Below are positions 1 through 9,627 of a stretch of DNA of 64,000 nt, piece by piece. Each line of letters opens with the position of its first letter. Within the stretch, counting starts at the first letter, position 1. The stretch covers positions 310,001 through 374,000 of the forward strand of contig JAHBTO010000002.1 in the NCBI GenBank assembly GCA_019638525.1, read 5' to 3'. This stretch comes from Ferruginibacter sp. GTDB lineage: Bacteria > Bacteroidota > Bacteroidia > Chitinophagales > Chitinophagaceae. A program made the position numbers and the translations under genes. The notes beneath the pieces were generated by a model. It had not been told where the DNA came from. It worked only from the letters and a program-made list of their open reading frames with translations, and searched no databases.

Positions 1-400
1 AGGTATAGCACTTAGCCTTGCATTGGAAAAAATTCCTGATAACAAAAAAGTAAAAGTGGTTTTTATTGCACCTGCAACAGAAACAACATCGGCAGTAAAT
101 GATGCTTTTAACATGTTGAAGATTAAAAATAAAAAAGTAAGAACAGCGTTTGAGAATTTAATACTGGAAGTTAGCGGTAAAAACACTGCATGGTTTTCAA
201 TGCGCAGGGCTATGAATAATATTAATGCATCGGTATTATGGATACATGATGAAGAAGATACTATCACTCCCTGGGCCGATGCAGAAAAAGTGAAGACGGA
301 CAATCATCCAAATATTAAATTCCTTGTTACAAAAGGGCTGGGCCACAGTAAAATATATCACGATAAAACAGTGAAAGAACAGGTAATAAAGTTTCTATAA
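1..400 (+). CDS. Alpha/beta hydrolase, C-terminal part (5' end outside window)
   Basis: The reading frame is open from base 2, so the gene starts before the window and only the last 132 or so residues are seen. What remains fits the end of an alpha/beta-hydrolase fold. The first visible residues (GIALSLAL) look like the helix after the nucleophile elbow. A WIHDEEDTITP segment carries the usual acid Asp, and GLGHSKIY near the end carries the usual catalytic His. The nucleophile itself is off the window, so the substrate cannot be inferred. A TTG at base 23 is an internal codon and not a credible start. The gene ends 188 bp before topA. Confidence 0.75.
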   Translation, partial: GIALSLALEKIPDNKKVKVVFIAPATETTSAVNDAFNMLKIKNKKVRTAFENLILEVSGKNTAWFSMRRAMNNINASVLWIHDEEDTITPWADAEKVKTDNHPNIKFLVTKGLGHSKIYHDKTVKEQVIKFL

Positions 401-435
401 ACTGATTGTGATACTAGGAAGAATTTTAAAAATTA

Positions 436-465
436 TTTGGAATTTTCAATTTTAAACTAATATTG
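436..465 (+). promoter_or_regulatory. Candidate topA promoter, Bacteroidetes type
   Basis: TTTG at 436-439 and TAATATTG at 458-465 are separated by 18 bases. This resembles the Bacteroidetes primary sigma pattern TTTG / about 19 bases / TAnnTTTG with one mismatch in the -7 element. Transcription would start near 472 and would carry the palindromic repeat at 501-540 in the topA leader. No start site can be verified from sequence alone. Confidence 0.4.
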
Positions 466-500
466 CATTGCAGGTAATGATATAAAATTTAAACAAAACT

Positions 501-540
501 GCACGTTGTGATGCCGTACAAGTGAGTAACACAACAGTGC
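501..540 (+). repeat. Palindromic dispersed repeat, copy A
   Basis: An inverted repeat (GCACGTTGTG at 501-510 against CACAACAGTGC at 530-540, one bulged base) encloses a loop containing GCCGTACAAGTGAGT. The 23-base core GCCGTACAAG...ACACAAC differs at a single base from copy B near 44618. The copy lies 49 bp before the topA start, probably in its 5' leader. It behaves like a REP-type intergenic element, but the family is not one I can name. Confidence 0.6.
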
Positions 541-588
541 TAAAACCATTTACTGCAGCTGGTTACAAAAGAATTTTGAAAGATATTT

Positions 589-3132
589 ATGGCAAAAAAT
601 TTATTAATAGTTGAGTCTCCGGCAAAGGCAAAAACCATTGAAGCAATTCTTGGTAAAGACTTTGAAGTAAAAAGTTGCTTTGGGCATATACGAGACCTGG
701 AGAAGAACGATATGGGTATAGATATTGCCAATGATTTTAAACCCACTTATATCATTTCGCCGGATAAAACTAAAGTGGTAAGCGAATTAAAAAGTCTTGC
801 AAAAAAAGCAGATGCTGTTTGGTTGGCATCGGATGAAGACCGTGAAGGAGAAAGCATAAGTTGGCATTTAGCCGAAGTGCTGGGACTTGATCCTAAAACA
901 ACTAAACGTATTGTTTTTCATGAAATAACCAAACCTGCCATATTAAAAGCGGTGGAAAACCCTCGTACAATTGATATGCATTTGGTAGATGCACAACAGG
1001 CCCGCCGTGTGGTTGACCGACTTGTAGGTTTTGAATTAAGCCCGGTATTGTGGCGCAAGATAGGCATGAGTGGAGGCTTAAGCGCCGGCAGGGTGCAAAG
1101 TGTAGCGGTAAAATTAATTGTTGAAAAAGAAAGAGAGATAAATGCATTTGTACCGGTAAGCAGTTTTAAACTGGAAGCCACATTAGCAGCAACCGACCTT
1201 AATAATAAAACCGTATCATTTAAAGCCGAAGGCGTCAAACAAAACAGCGAAGCCGATGCCGAAAAGTTTTTACAAAGCTGCATTGGCGCCAGCTATACTG
1301 TAAAAGATATACAGGTGAGGCCCGGCAAACGTACGCCGGCAGCGCCTTTTACTACATCTACCTTACAGCAGGAAGCAAGCCGTAAACTGGGTTATGGTGT
1401 TAGTAAAACCATGTTGCTAGCACAAAAATTATACGAAAGTGGTAAAATAACATACATGCGTACCGACAGTGTGAACCTGAGCGATACAGCCATGGAAAGC
1501 ATCAAGGCCGAAATAGGAAAAAATTTTGGCGATAAATATTTACAGATACGGAAGTACAAAAATAAAAGTGAATCTGCACAGGAAGCACACGAAGCCATTC
1601 GCCCAACCTATATGGAAGTAAAGCATGTTGGCGATGCCGATTTACAGCGTTTGTACGACCTGATTTGGAAACGTACCATTGCATCGCAAATGGCTGATGC
1701 CGAGTTGGAGAACACAACTGCAAAAATAGACATCAGCACCAACGAGCAACAACTTACTGCAAGTGGGCAGGTAATTACATTCGACGGTTTCTTAAAAGTA
1801 TATTTTGAGAGTACCGATGAAGAAGATACCGATGACAATGATGAAAGCCGGCTGCCAAATTTAACCGTTGGGCAACAGCTTAGTTTTGAGCGGATGACTG
1901 CCACTGAAAAATTCACTAAACACAGTGCCCGTTATACCGAAGCATCGCTGGTTAAAAAATTAGAAGAACTTGGCATTGGCCGCCCAAGTACCTACGCTCC
2001 TACTATCTCTACCATTATTAAACGTAAATATGTAGAGAAAAAAGATAAAGAGCCGGTGAAAAGGGATTTCCGAATTTTAAGATTAAAAGATGATGAAATA
2101 AAAAAAATAACAGAACAGGAAAATACCGGCGCCGAAAAATCAAAACTATTCCCAACCGACCTTGGATTGGTGGTTACTGATTTTTTAAACGAGCATTTCA
2201 ACAAAGTGATGGAATACTCTTTCACCGCAAGTATTGAAGAAGAGTTTGACCAGATAGCAGAAGGAAGGATGAAATGGAACAGCATGGTAAAAGATTTTTA
2301 CACTCCTTTTCATGAAGGTGTTGAACATACGCTTGAGAATGCCGAACGTGCCGTAGGTGAACGTAACCTGGGTACCGACCCCGCAACAGGTAAACCCGTT
2401 TTTGCACGTATGGGCCGCTATGGCCCCATGGTGCAAATTGGCAACAGCGATGATGAAGAAAAACCTAAGTATGCAAAGCTGAAACCAACACAAAGTATTG
2501 AAACCATCAGCCTGGAAGAATCGCTGGAGCTTTTTAAATTAGGTGCGCCTTTGGGTGAATTTGAAGGACAGGAAATAACGGTTAACGTTGGCCGCTTTGG
2601 GCCCTATGTAAAATTTGGCGAACAGTTTATCTCCATCCCCCGAGGCGAAGAGCCGGGTAATGTTGACCTTGAACGTGCCATTGCCATCATCAAGGCTAAA
2701 CGTATAGAAGACGCACCCGTGGCGCATTACGACGATAAACCGGTAACAAAAGGTAAAGGCCGCTTTGGCCCTTTTATAAAATGGAACGACATGTTCATAA
2801 ACGTACCTGCCCGTTACGATTTTGAAAACCTTACACAGCAAAATATAAACGAACTGGTAGAGGCTAAACTAAAAAAAGAAGCCAACCGCTTCATACAACA
2901 ATGGCCCGAAGAAAAAATATCTCTGCAAAACGGCCGTTGGGGCCCCGAAGCTGTGTATGGCAAAAAACGTTTGCGCCTGCCCAAAGGAAAATATACCGCC
3001 GAAGCGCTTGCAACCATCAGCCTTGATGAAGTAAAAGAATTTATTTTATCGCAGGATCCAAATGCATTTAGTAAAAAAGCCACTGCAAAAAAGAAAACGG
3101 TAACAAAAAAAACAGCAGTAAAAAAGAAGTAA
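589..3132 (+). CDS. topA: DNA topoisomerase I (type IA)
   Basis: This 847-residue enzyme relaxes negatively supercoiled DNA by cutting one strand through a 5'-phosphotyrosine. It opens with the Toprim domain (LLIVESPAKAKTIE, residues 4-17) and has the metal-binding ASDEDREGE motif around residue 83. The catalytic tyrosine is Y289 in GKITYMRTDS. After the central gate domains it lacks the Cys4 zinc fingers of the E. coli enzyme. Instead it has four glycine-rich C-terminal repeats (GRYGPMV, GRFGPYV, GRFGPFI, GRWGPEA) and a Lys-rich tail, as is usual in Bacteroidetes. The ATG at 589 puts the Toprim strand at the expected distance. Repeat copies lie on both sides of the gene. Confidence 0.97.
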   Translation: MAKNLLIVESPAKAKTIEAILGKDFEVKSCFGHIRDLEKNDMGIDIANDFKPTYIISPDKTKVVSELKSLAKKADAVWLASDEDREGESISWHLAEVLGLDPKTTKRIVFHEITKPAILKAVENPRTIDMHLVDAQQARRVVDRLVGFELSPVLWRKIGMSGGLSAGRVQSVAVKLIVEKEREINAFVPVSSFKLEATLAATDLNNKTVSFKAEGVKQNSEADAEKFLQSCIGASYTVKDIQVRPGKRTPAAPFTTSTLQQEASRKLGYGVSKTMLLAQKLYESGKITYMRTDSVNLSDTAMESIKAEIGKNFGDKYLQIRKYKNKSESAQEAHEAIRPTYMEVKHVGDADLQRLYDLIWKRTIASQMADAELENTTAKIDISTNEQQLTASGQVITFDGFLKVYFESTDEEDTDDNDESRLPNLTVGQQLSFERMTATEKFTKHSARYTEASLVKKLEELGIGRPSTYAPTISTIIKRKYVEKKDKEPVKRDFRILRLKDDEIKKITEQENTGAEKSKLFPTDLGLVVTDFLNEHFNKVMEYSFTASIEEEFDQIAEGRMKWNSMVKDFYTPFHEGVEHTLENAERAVGERNLGTDPATGKPVFARMGRYGPMVQIGNSDDEEKPKYAKLKPTQSIETISLEESLELFKLGAPLGEFEGQEITVNVGRFGPYVKFGEQFISIPRGEEPGNVDLERAIAIIKAKRIEDAPVAHYDDKPVTKGKGRFGPFIKWNDMFINVPARYDFENLTQQNINELVEAKLKKEANRFIQQWPEEKISLQNGRWGPEAVYGKKRLRLPKGKYTAEALATISLDEVKEFILSQDPNAFSKKATAKKKTVTKKTAVKKK

Positions 3133-3150
3133 TTTTTTTTGCCCCGGCGC

Positions 3151-3197
3151 TAAACCTCTGTGCAACTGCATGGGCGTCGCACTCTTGTACTGTATAT
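3151..3197 (-). repeat. Dispersed repeat, diverged copy C
   Basis: Read on the minus strand this intergenic stretch has the GTACAAGAGTGCGACGC string and then a hairpin, GTGCGAC / GTTGCAC around a 9-base loop. The GTACAAG-GAGTG core and the trailing GTTGC match copies A (501-540) and B (44607-44649), but the arrangement is looser and the orientation is opposite. It starts within 20 bp of the topA stop, so copies sit on both sides of topA. Membership of the same family is likely but not certain. Confidence 0.4.
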
Positions 3198-3274
3198 CTT
3201 TATTGAGCTTTTTTTTTCAAGTATTATTTGTATAACCATTGTCAGCAACCATCATTTAATTTTACCTTTATCAC

Positions 3275-3679
3275 ATGCAAACAGATTGCTTTGAAATTGT
3301 CATCACTGTTGCCCCGTATGATTTGGATGAAATGCAGCATGTGAATAATGTAGTTTACCTGCAATGGGTGCAGGATGCAGCACTTGCACACTGGAATGCA
3401 AAAGCAGGTGCAGCCATCCGTGAAAAATTTAAATGGGTGGTGCTACGCCACGAAATAGATTACAAAAGCCCCGGTTTTTTGGGCGATGAATTAATTTTAA
3501 AAACATGGGTGTATGATTATAACGGCGTACGCTCAACCCGTTTGGTACAAATAATCCGAAAAAAAGACAATAAACTACTGGCACAGGCAAGCACTACTTG
3601 GTGTTTAATACAGGCCACCACCGGTAAACCAGTACGTATAGGAGAAGAAATAATGAATCTGTTTAAGCCACAGGTATAG
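3275..3679 (+). CDS. Acyl-CoA thioesterase, hotdog fold (4HBT/YbgC type)
   Basis: This 134-residue protein has the length and pattern of single-hotdog acyl-CoA thioesterases. The N-terminal strand is followed by PYDLDEMQHVNNVVYLQW, which holds the Asp and the HVNN turn of the YbgC/FadM family active site. The family hydrolyses acyl-CoA to free CoA and acid in the cytoplasm. The chain length preferred cannot be read from the sequence. It stands alone between topA and a GH31 glycosidase on the same strand, 142 bp after topA, with no obvious operon partner. Confidence 0.85.
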   Translation: MQTDCFEIVITVAPYDLDEMQHVNNVVYLQWVQDAALAHWNAKAGAAIREKFKWVVLRHEIDYKSPGFLGDELILKTWVYDYNGVRSTRLVQIIRKKDNKLLAQASTTWCLIQATTGKPVRIGEEIMNLFKPQV

Positions 3680-3809
3680 TAATGTTGTATTGTATAATTT
3701 TTTATTTTATCCATTGCTTGTAACATGATTTCAACTTTTTAAAGCCTAGGGTTTTCTTTAATTTTACAATATCGCACATTTATTCCTTGCACATTTTATT
3801 TTTCAACCA

Positions 3810-6800
3810 ATGATCCATTCAATCCAAAAAATTACGTTTTTAAAAATCAGCCTTCTTTTAATATTATCATCTTCATTTATCAACAATACAGCAGCACAGC
3901 AAAAAAATCCTTTAACAACTACAATTATATCTGCCCAAAAAATAAACCCAACAACAACACAACTTGTTTATACCAACGGGCATCGCCTTACAATTGATTT
4001 TTATGGCGAGAATATTTTCCGTGTTTTTGAAGATACATCAGGCGGCATTGTGCGTAACCCAACTGCAATGCCTCCTGCCAATATGCTAGTAGAAAATCCA
4101 AGAAAACAGGTAAGTAATATTTTATTAGCTCATGACGCAAATAAATTCACTATCACTTCTGCAAAAATTTCTATCGAAATTGATAAAAACAATTCTTTGC
4201 TGAAAGTAATAAACAAGGCTTCAAAAAAAATTGCTTTACAAACATTGCAGCCGGTAAGTTTTGCCAATAGCAAAACAACACTTGTATTGCAGGAGGGCGA
4301 ACAGGAATATTTTTATGGCGGCGCCGTACAAAACGGCCGCTTCTCACACAAAGGAAAAAGCATATCAATAGTTAATGAAAACAGTTGGACAGACGGTGGC
4401 GTGGCTTCTCCGGCGCCATTTTACTGGTCAACAAATGGCTATGGTATGTTGTGGCATAGCTTTAAACCTGGCAAGTATGATTTTGGCGCCGCAAAAAATG
4501 GAGAAGTTAGGTTATGGCACAATACTGATTACCTGGATGTTTTTTTTATGATTGATGATGGCGCTGTGAACCTCTTAAATGATTATTACCAGTTAACGGG
4601 CAACCCTGTTTTATTACCCAAATTTGCTTTTTACGAAGGCCACTTAAATGCCTACAACCGTGACTACTGGAAAGAAGACAGCACAGGTATTTTATTTGAA
4701 GATGGCAAGCGCTATAAAGAAAGCCAGAAAGATAATGGCGGCATTAAAGAATCGCTGAACGGCGAAAAAAACAATTACCAGTTTTCGGCACGTGCAGTTA
4801 TCGACAGGTATCAGCAACATGATATGCCGCTGGGCTGGATATTGCCCAACGATGGTTATGGCGCAGGCTACGGGCAAACAAGCACACTCGACAGCAATAT
4901 AGCCAACCTAAAATCGTTTGGCGATTATGCACGCAAACATGGTGTGCAAATTGGGCTTTGGACACAATCTGACCTGCATCCCAAACAAGGCATTAGTGCA
5001 TTGCTGCAACGGGATATTGTAAAAGAAGTGAGAGATGCCGGCGTACGTGTATTAAAAACAGATGTAGCATGGGTGGGTGATGGTTATTCTTTTGGATTGC
5101 ATGGTGTGGCTGATGTGGCACACATTGTACCATATTATGGCAACAATGCAAGGCCATTCTTTATAACACTTGATGGATGGGCCGGCACTCAACGTTATTC
5201 ATCTGTTTGGAGCGGCGACCAAACCGGAGGCAATTGGGAATACATACGGTTTCATATACCTACATTTATTGGCGCAGGCCTTTCGGGCATGTCGAACATT
5301 ACATCGGATATGGATGGAATTTTTGGTGGTCAAAATGCAATTGTAAATGCCAGGGAATTTGAATGGAAAACATTTACACCCATGCAACTGAATATGGATG
5401 GATGGGGTACAAATCCAAAATATCCGCAGGCATTGGGCGAGCCTGCTACTTCTATCAACCGTACTTATCTTAAATTAAAATCAGCGCTTCTCCCCTACAG
5501 TTACAGTATTGCAAAAGAAGCGGTAACCGGCTTGCCCATGATTAGGGCAATGTTTTTAGAAGAATCAAATGCTTATACTTTAGGCATGGCAACAGGCTAC
5601 CAGTTTATGTATGGGCCATATTTTCTTGTAGCGCCTATCTATCAATCTACAGCCATGGATAAAGAAGGCAATGATATCCGCAACAATATTTACCTGCCCA
5701 AAGGAACCTGGATTGATTATTTTTCGGGAGAGGAATATACAGGCGGCTGCATCATCAACAGTTTTGATGCACCCTTATGGAAGCTGCCTGTGTTTGTAAA
5801 AAAAGGCGCCATCATACCCATGAACAATGCCAATAACCATGTAAGCGAAATTGATGAAAAAGTACGCTTGTATGAACTGTACCCTTCTGGCAAATCATCG
5901 TTTACACAATATGATGATGATGGACTAACAGAAGCGTACAAGTATGGAGCCGGTGCTACTACACTTATAGAATGTAGCCAGGAGAATGATGTTGCCAGCA
6001 TCAGGATTCATGCAAGCAAAGGCGATTTTGATGGTTTTGTAAAACAAAAAACAACCATTTTAAAAGTAAACCTTACTGCAAAACCAAAATCTGTAACAGC
6101 GGTTGTTGGTAAAAAAAGAATAGCGATTACCGAAGCTACATCGCAGGATGTATTTGATAAAAACAACAATGTTTATTTTTATAATGCAGCGCCACAATTA
6201 AACCGGTTTGCAACAGCAGGCAGTACATTTGCAAATGTAAAAATCACAAAGAATCCACAGGTTTGGGTTAAGGTTGCAGCTACAGATATCTCAGTGAATG
6301 ACGTATCTGTTACTATCAATGGATTTGTATTTATACCCGAAAATAAACAGAAACTGCATCATGGAAACCTGCTAAACCCATCAAATGTACAAATACCCGA
6401 TAGCAGTAAAACAGCCTATTCGCTTTCACTTACATGGGCTGCGGTTGCCAATGCCGATTTTTATGAAGTGCATTTTAACGATATGAATTATACTAGCATC
6501 AGGAATACATTTTTTTTGTTTGATGGCCTGCAACCAGAAACAGTATATAATTTTAAAGTAAGGGCAGTAAACAAAGATGGCTACTCAGGATGGTCAACTA
6601 TTGAAACCAAAACTGCTGTAAACCCTTTGGAATTTGCCATTCACGATATCAGTGTACAATCAACAGCCGCAGATGAAGAAGGAAATGAAATTGCACGCTT
6701 GTTTAATTTTGATGATAAGGATACGTGGCATACTAAATATGGACAAAAAGCTGTTCCCTTTAATATGGTAATAGATTTAAAAACCATTAACCAGTTGCAG

Positions 6801-7649
6801 CGGTTTGAATATGTACCCCGCAATAACGGAAGAAATGGCATCATCATCAAGGGTACTGTTGCATACAGCACCGATAATAATAAATGGGTACAGGCAGGAA
6901 ACATTAACTGGAAGAGAGATAATACAACAAAGTCATTTGAATTTGCCGGCCACCCTACAGCCAGGTTTATAAAAATTACTGTTGATGAAGCCGTTGGCAA
7001 TTATGGCTCGGGCAACGAACTGTATGTTTTTAAAGTACCCGGCACAACAGGTTATTTGCCCGGCGATATCAACAATGATAAAAAAATTGATAACAACGAT
7101 CTTACTTCTTATATGAATTATACCGGGCTGCGAAAAGGAGATGCAGATTTTGAAGGCTATATCAGCAAGGGCGATATCAATAATAACGGCTTGATAGATG
7201 CTTTTGATATTTCGGTAGCTGCATCACAATTAAATGGCACTTCAAATTCATATGACAGCGCTGCAAAACTGACTGGTTTTATCCAAATTTCCACAGCAAA
7301 ACAAAATTATAAGAAAGGAGAATCTATTGAGATAACAGTGAAAGGAGTTGCACTGTCAAATGTTAATGCACTAAGTTTTGCATTGCCTTACAATGAGCAA
7401 CAATTTGAATATACAGGCCTGCAAATACTTAACACCGGTATGTTGGAAAATTTCACCAACAACCGGCTGCACAGCAATGGCAGCAAAGCGCTTTATCCCA
7501 CATTTGTAAATGTTGGCAATAAGCCTTTACTGAATGGGTCAGAAAATCTCTTCATAATAAAATTTAGAGCAAAACAAGATGTAACATTCAATTTAAAGCC
7601 TGTTGATGGTATTTTGGTGGATAAACAAATGGAGTATACAAGCTTTTAA
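3810..7649 (+). CDS. Secreted GH31 glycoside hydrolase with Fn3, F5/8C, dockerin-like and cohesin-like modules
   Basis: A 1279-residue modular exo-glycosidase. A Sec signal peptide (about 1-29, ending TAAQQ) precedes a GH31 N-terminal beta domain and the TIM barrel (about 270-640). The nucleophile is probably the Asp of VLKTDVAW (about residue 417) and the acid/base the Asp of VWSGDQTGG (about 470). Next come an Fn3-like domain (about 863-937), a discoidin/F5-8C domain (about 938-1078), two EF-hand-like dockerin loops, DINNDKKIDNND and DINNNGLIDAFD (about 1082-1143), and a cohesin-like beta domain to the end. The subfamily resembles GH31 enzymes reported as alpha-galactosidase or alpha-xylosidase, and the substrate is unresolved. 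No T9SS sorting domain is present. Confidence 0.88.
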   Translation: MIHSIQKITFLKISLLLILSSSFINNTAAQQKNPLTTTIISAQKINPTTTQLVYTNGHRLTIDFYGENIFRVFEDTSGGIVRNPTAMPPANMLVENPRKQVSNILLAHDANKFTITSAKISIEIDKNNSLLKVINKASKKIALQTLQPVSFANSKTTLVLQEGEQEYFYGGAVQNGRFSHKGKSISIVNENSWTDGGVASPAPFYWSTNGYGMLWHSFKPGKYDFGAAKNGEVRLWHNTDYLDVFFMIDDGAVNLLNDYYQLTGNPVLLPKFAFYEGHLNAYNRDYWKEDSTGILFEDGKRYKESQKDNGGIKESLNGEKNNYQFSARAVIDRYQQHDMPLGWILPNDGYGAGYGQTSTLDSNIANLKSFGDYARKHGVQIGLWTQSDLHPKQGISALLQRDIVKEVRDAGVRVLKTDVAWVGDGYSFGLHGVADVAHIVPYYGNNARPFFITLDGWAGTQRYSSVWSGDQTGGNWEYIRFHIPTFIGAGLSGMSNITSDMDGIFGGQNAIVNAREFEWKTFTPMQLNMDGWGTNPKYPQALGEPATSINRTYLKLKSALLPYSYSIAKEAVTGLPMIRAMFLEESNAYTLGMATGYQFMYGPYFLVAPIYQSTAMDKEGNDIRNNIYLPKGTWIDYFSGEEYTGGCIINSFDAPLWKLPVFVKKGAIIPMNNANNHVSEIDEKVRLYELYPSGKSSFTQYDDDGLTEAYKYGAGATTLIECSQENDVASIRIHASKGDFDGFVKQKTTILKVNLTAKPKSVTAVVGKKRIAITEATSQDVFDKNNNVYFYNAAPQLNRFATAGSTFANVKITKNPQVWVKVAATDISVNDVSVTINGFVFIPENKQKLHHGNLLNPSNVQIPDSSKTAYSLSLTWAAVANADFYEVHFNDMNYTSIRNTFFLFDGLQPETVYNFKVRAVNKDGYSGWSTIETKTAVNPLEFAIHDISVQSTAADEEGNEIARLFNFDDKDTWHTKYGQKAVPFNMVIDLKTINQLQRFEYVPRNNGRNGIIIKGTVAYSTDNNKWVQAGNINWKRDNTTKSFEFAGHPTARFIKITVDEAVGNYGSGNELYVFKVPGTTGYLPGDINNDKKIDNNDLTSYMNYTGLRKGDADFEGYISKGDINNNGLIDAFDISVAASQLNGTSNSYDSAAKLTGFIQISTAKQNYKKGESIEITVKGVALSNVNALSFALPYNEQQFEYTGLQILNTGMLENFTNNRLHSNGSKALYPTFVNVGNKPLLNGSENLFIIKFRAKQDVTFNLKPVDGILVDKQMEYTSF

Positions 7650-7755
7650 TTTAAATCTGTTATTTCTCATGCTATTCAAACTAAATTTTGTAACTTAAAG
7701 CAAATAGCAGTTCATTAAGATTAAAACAATATTTCTTCATTTTTAAACAGGCGCT

Positions 7756-7959
7756 ATGATTACAAGTAAAAACAATTATCATGTAAAAAAAACGGAGACA
7801 AATCATAAACAAACTGTTAAACCTATTCATAAAAATGAAATAGGCAGTTCTGGCTTACATGCTATAACGTATATTGCAACCAGTGAGGCAAAACATAAAG
7901 AAGAAAAGGATGAAAGCCCTATTTTAAACGATATGTTTGGTGCCCTAAATTATTTATAA
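7756..7959 (+). CDS. Small hypothetical protein (67 aa)
   Basis: I do not recognise this short, Lys/His/Glu-rich, soluble 67-residue product. It has no signal peptide or membrane segment. It begins with ATG and ends 26 bp before the hibernation-factor gene in the same direction, which suggests cotranscription. Codon use is like its neighbours. It may be a small stress or stationary-phase protein, but this rests only on its neighbour. Confidence 0.5.
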   Translation: MITSKNNYHVKKTETNHKQTVKPIHKNEIGSSGLHAITYIATSEAKHKEEKDESPILNDMFGALNYL

Positions 7960-7985
7960 CAACTATCAAAAAAAAAGACAACAGT

Positions 7986-8300
7986 ATGACAATTCAATTT
8001 AATACCGATAATAACCTTAGTGTACGTGAAGGATTTAGCAAAAAATTGCAGGATATGCTAAACAGTGAACTTAAAAGGTTTGATGAAATTATAACCAGGC
8101 TGGAAGTGCATTTTGGCGATGAAAACGGCCATAAAAAAGGTGTAGAAGATAAAAGATGTTTATTGGAAGCAAGGGTTAAAGGTAAAAATCCGGTAGTGGT
8201 AACGGCTTTTGCTTCTAACTATGAAATTGCAGCAAAAGATGCTGCTGAAAAGTTAAAGAAAACACTTAATGCTGTTTTGCAAAAGATGCAGGCACATTAA
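7986..8300 (+). CDS. Ribosome hibernation factor, HPF/RaiA family (short form)
   Basis: This 104-residue protein matches the HPF/YfiA (sigma-54 modulation) family, which binds the 30S decoding and mRNA channel during starvation and silences ribosomes. The beta-alpha-beta-beta-beta-alpha pattern is visible: a first strand, a helix (REGFSKKLQDMLNSELKRF), an ITRLEVHFGDENG strand, and a basic C-terminal helix (AKDAAEKLKKTLNAVL). The length is that of the short form, without the dimerising C-terminal domain of long HPF. In Bacteroidetes these are often annotated simply as HPF/RaiA proteins. It follows a 67-codon gene by 26 bp. Confidence 0.85.
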   Translation: MTIQFNTDNNLSVREGFSKKLQDMLNSELKRFDEIITRLEVHFGDENGHKKGVEDKRCLLEARVKGKNPVVVTAFASNYEIAAKDAAEKLKKTLNAVLQKMQAH

Positions 8301-8319
8301 TTGGTAAATAATAAAAACT

Positions 8320-8811
8320 TTATTGCCCGCATAATTTTATTGTATCGGTTGATTTACTGCTGATTTGTATCTTATTTATTTTACCGGCTTTATCGTAATA
8401 CAATATCAATGTGCCATATTCTGTTTGAAAAGCATCCCAGGTTACATCTTTAATTTTTGGATAGCCCAATGTAGCAAACAAACTATTACGGTTAACTCCT
8501 AAAAGATGGGGTACCATCTTACCTTTGAAGTTATCATGTATTTCAATATAATCCCTGTCGGTATAAAAATAAATGCCCTTATCAGGATAAAAAACACCGG
8601 CGCAAACCGAAGCCGAATCTTTTTCTACCAATTGTGTATAACATGGAAACTGTTTTGTTATCTCTCCCCAGGTTGATTTAGCATATATCTTATTTACGTT
8701 ACCGTCAAGTATATCTACCGAAAATGGAGGGCAAACCGGTGTTGTTTTTAATTGAGCTTTACCTGTAAATGCACTCATAATTGTAATAAAAAACAGTAAA
8801 AGGATTTTCAT
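8320..8811 (-). CDS. Secreted hypothetical protein (163 aa)
   Basis: I cannot place this protein in a family. A signal peptide is clear: a hydrophobic start, then AFTGKAQ as a probable cleavage site near residue 19. The mature part has four cysteines (in VCPPF, FPCYT, SVCAG and KLCGQ) that could form two disulfides in the periplasm or outside. The tail has GTLILYYDKAGKINKIQI, which resembles the beta strands of small secreted beta-rich domains. It is convergent with the HPF gene, 19 bp apart, and its start faces the acetyltransferase at 8996. Confidence 0.65.
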   Translation of the reverse strand: MKILLLFFITIMSAFTGKAQLKTTPVCPPFSVDILDGNVNKIYAKSTWGEITKQFPCYTQLVEKDSASVCAGVFYPDKGIYFYTDRDYIEIHDNFKGKMVPHLLGVNRNSLFATLGYPKIKDVTWDAFQTEYGTLILYYDKAGKINKIQISSKSTDTIKLCGQ

Positions 8812-8945
8812 AAATGATGGTTTAAAATGGTACTAATATTTATTAATACAGCAAATTCCCTGCTAAAAATAAATTTAAATCAATAATATTATCATTGCAG
8901 TATTTATTTAATAAAATTACTCACATTATTTGAGAATGATTTTGA

Positions 8946-8953
8946 TAGATTTG
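8946..8953 (+). promoter_or_regulatory. Candidate -7 element for the acetyltransferase gene
   Basis: TAGATTTG is an exact match to the Bacteroidetes -7 pattern TAnnTTTG and lies 42 bases before the TTG start at 8996. The nearest TTTG (8929-8932) is only 13 bases upstream, too close for a normal -33 box, so the assignment is tentative. Confidence 0.35.
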
Positions 8954-8995
8954 TAGCCCACATGCAGAAAAAATAACAGCAAAAATTTATTTGCT

Positions 8996-9457
8996 TTGGA
9001 TGGCATATTAATAAGAAAAGCCTGTTTGGCAGATTTACCTACCCTGTTTGAATTTGAACAGGGAGTTATTACTGCTGAACGCCCCTTTGACCCCACTTTA
9101 AAAAGCGGGCAAATACATTATTACGATATTGAAAAAATGATTGCAGCACCAGATGTTGAATTATTAGTGGCAGAAATAAATAATGAAGTAGTAGGCTCGG
9201 GCTATGCACGCATTGAAAATGCTAAACCTTTTTTACAACATAACCGGCATGCATATTTAGGGTTTATGTATATAATGCCTCAATGGCGTGGAAATGGAAT
9301 CAATAAAAAAATTTTAGATAAACTTACTGAATGGGTGCAGCAGCACAACATAACCGAGTTGAGGCTTGATGTGTACCAACCAAACATTGCTGCAATAAAG
9401 GCTTACGAAAAAGCAGGTTTTACAAAACATATGATTGAAATGAGAAAAGGATTGTAA
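8996..9457 (+). CDS. GNAT family N-acetyltransferase
   Basis: A 153-residue GNAT-fold protein that would transfer acetyl from acetyl-CoA to an amine. The core is seen in YLGFMYIMPQWRGNGINKKIL (residues 82-102), the beta4 / acetyl-CoA-binding P-loop-like motif (Q/R-x-x-G-x-G/N), followed by the AAIKAYEKAGF motif typical of GNATs. No substrate can be named. The frame upstream has no ATG before an in-frame TAG at 8954-8956, so the start is probably the TTG at 8996, an unusual codon here. Confidence 0.85.
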   Translation: MDGILIRKACLADLPTLFEFEQGVITAERPFDPTLKSGQIHYYDIEKMIAAPDVELLVAEINNEVVGSGYARIENAKPFLQHNRHAYLGFMYIMPQWRGNGINKKILDKLTEWVQQHNITELRLDVYQPNIAAIKAYEKAGFTKHMIEMRKGL

Positions 9458-9627
9458 TATTTAATTTATTGCAATCTTATTACATGCATTTAAAAAAAAC
9501 GATTCATCTATTAAAATATCGTTTTCAACTATACAAAACTTTGTTACAACTATTTTATCCAAAAAGCTGTAGTTTAACTTAATAGTTTTAAAAAAAGGTT
9601 TTTCATAGGATAATGGACATTAAACAG

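Noticed and set aside
918..1283. 121-codon frame antisense to topA
   Set aside because: Shadow of the coding strand, with Ser/Leu/Cys-rich composition and no start signal.
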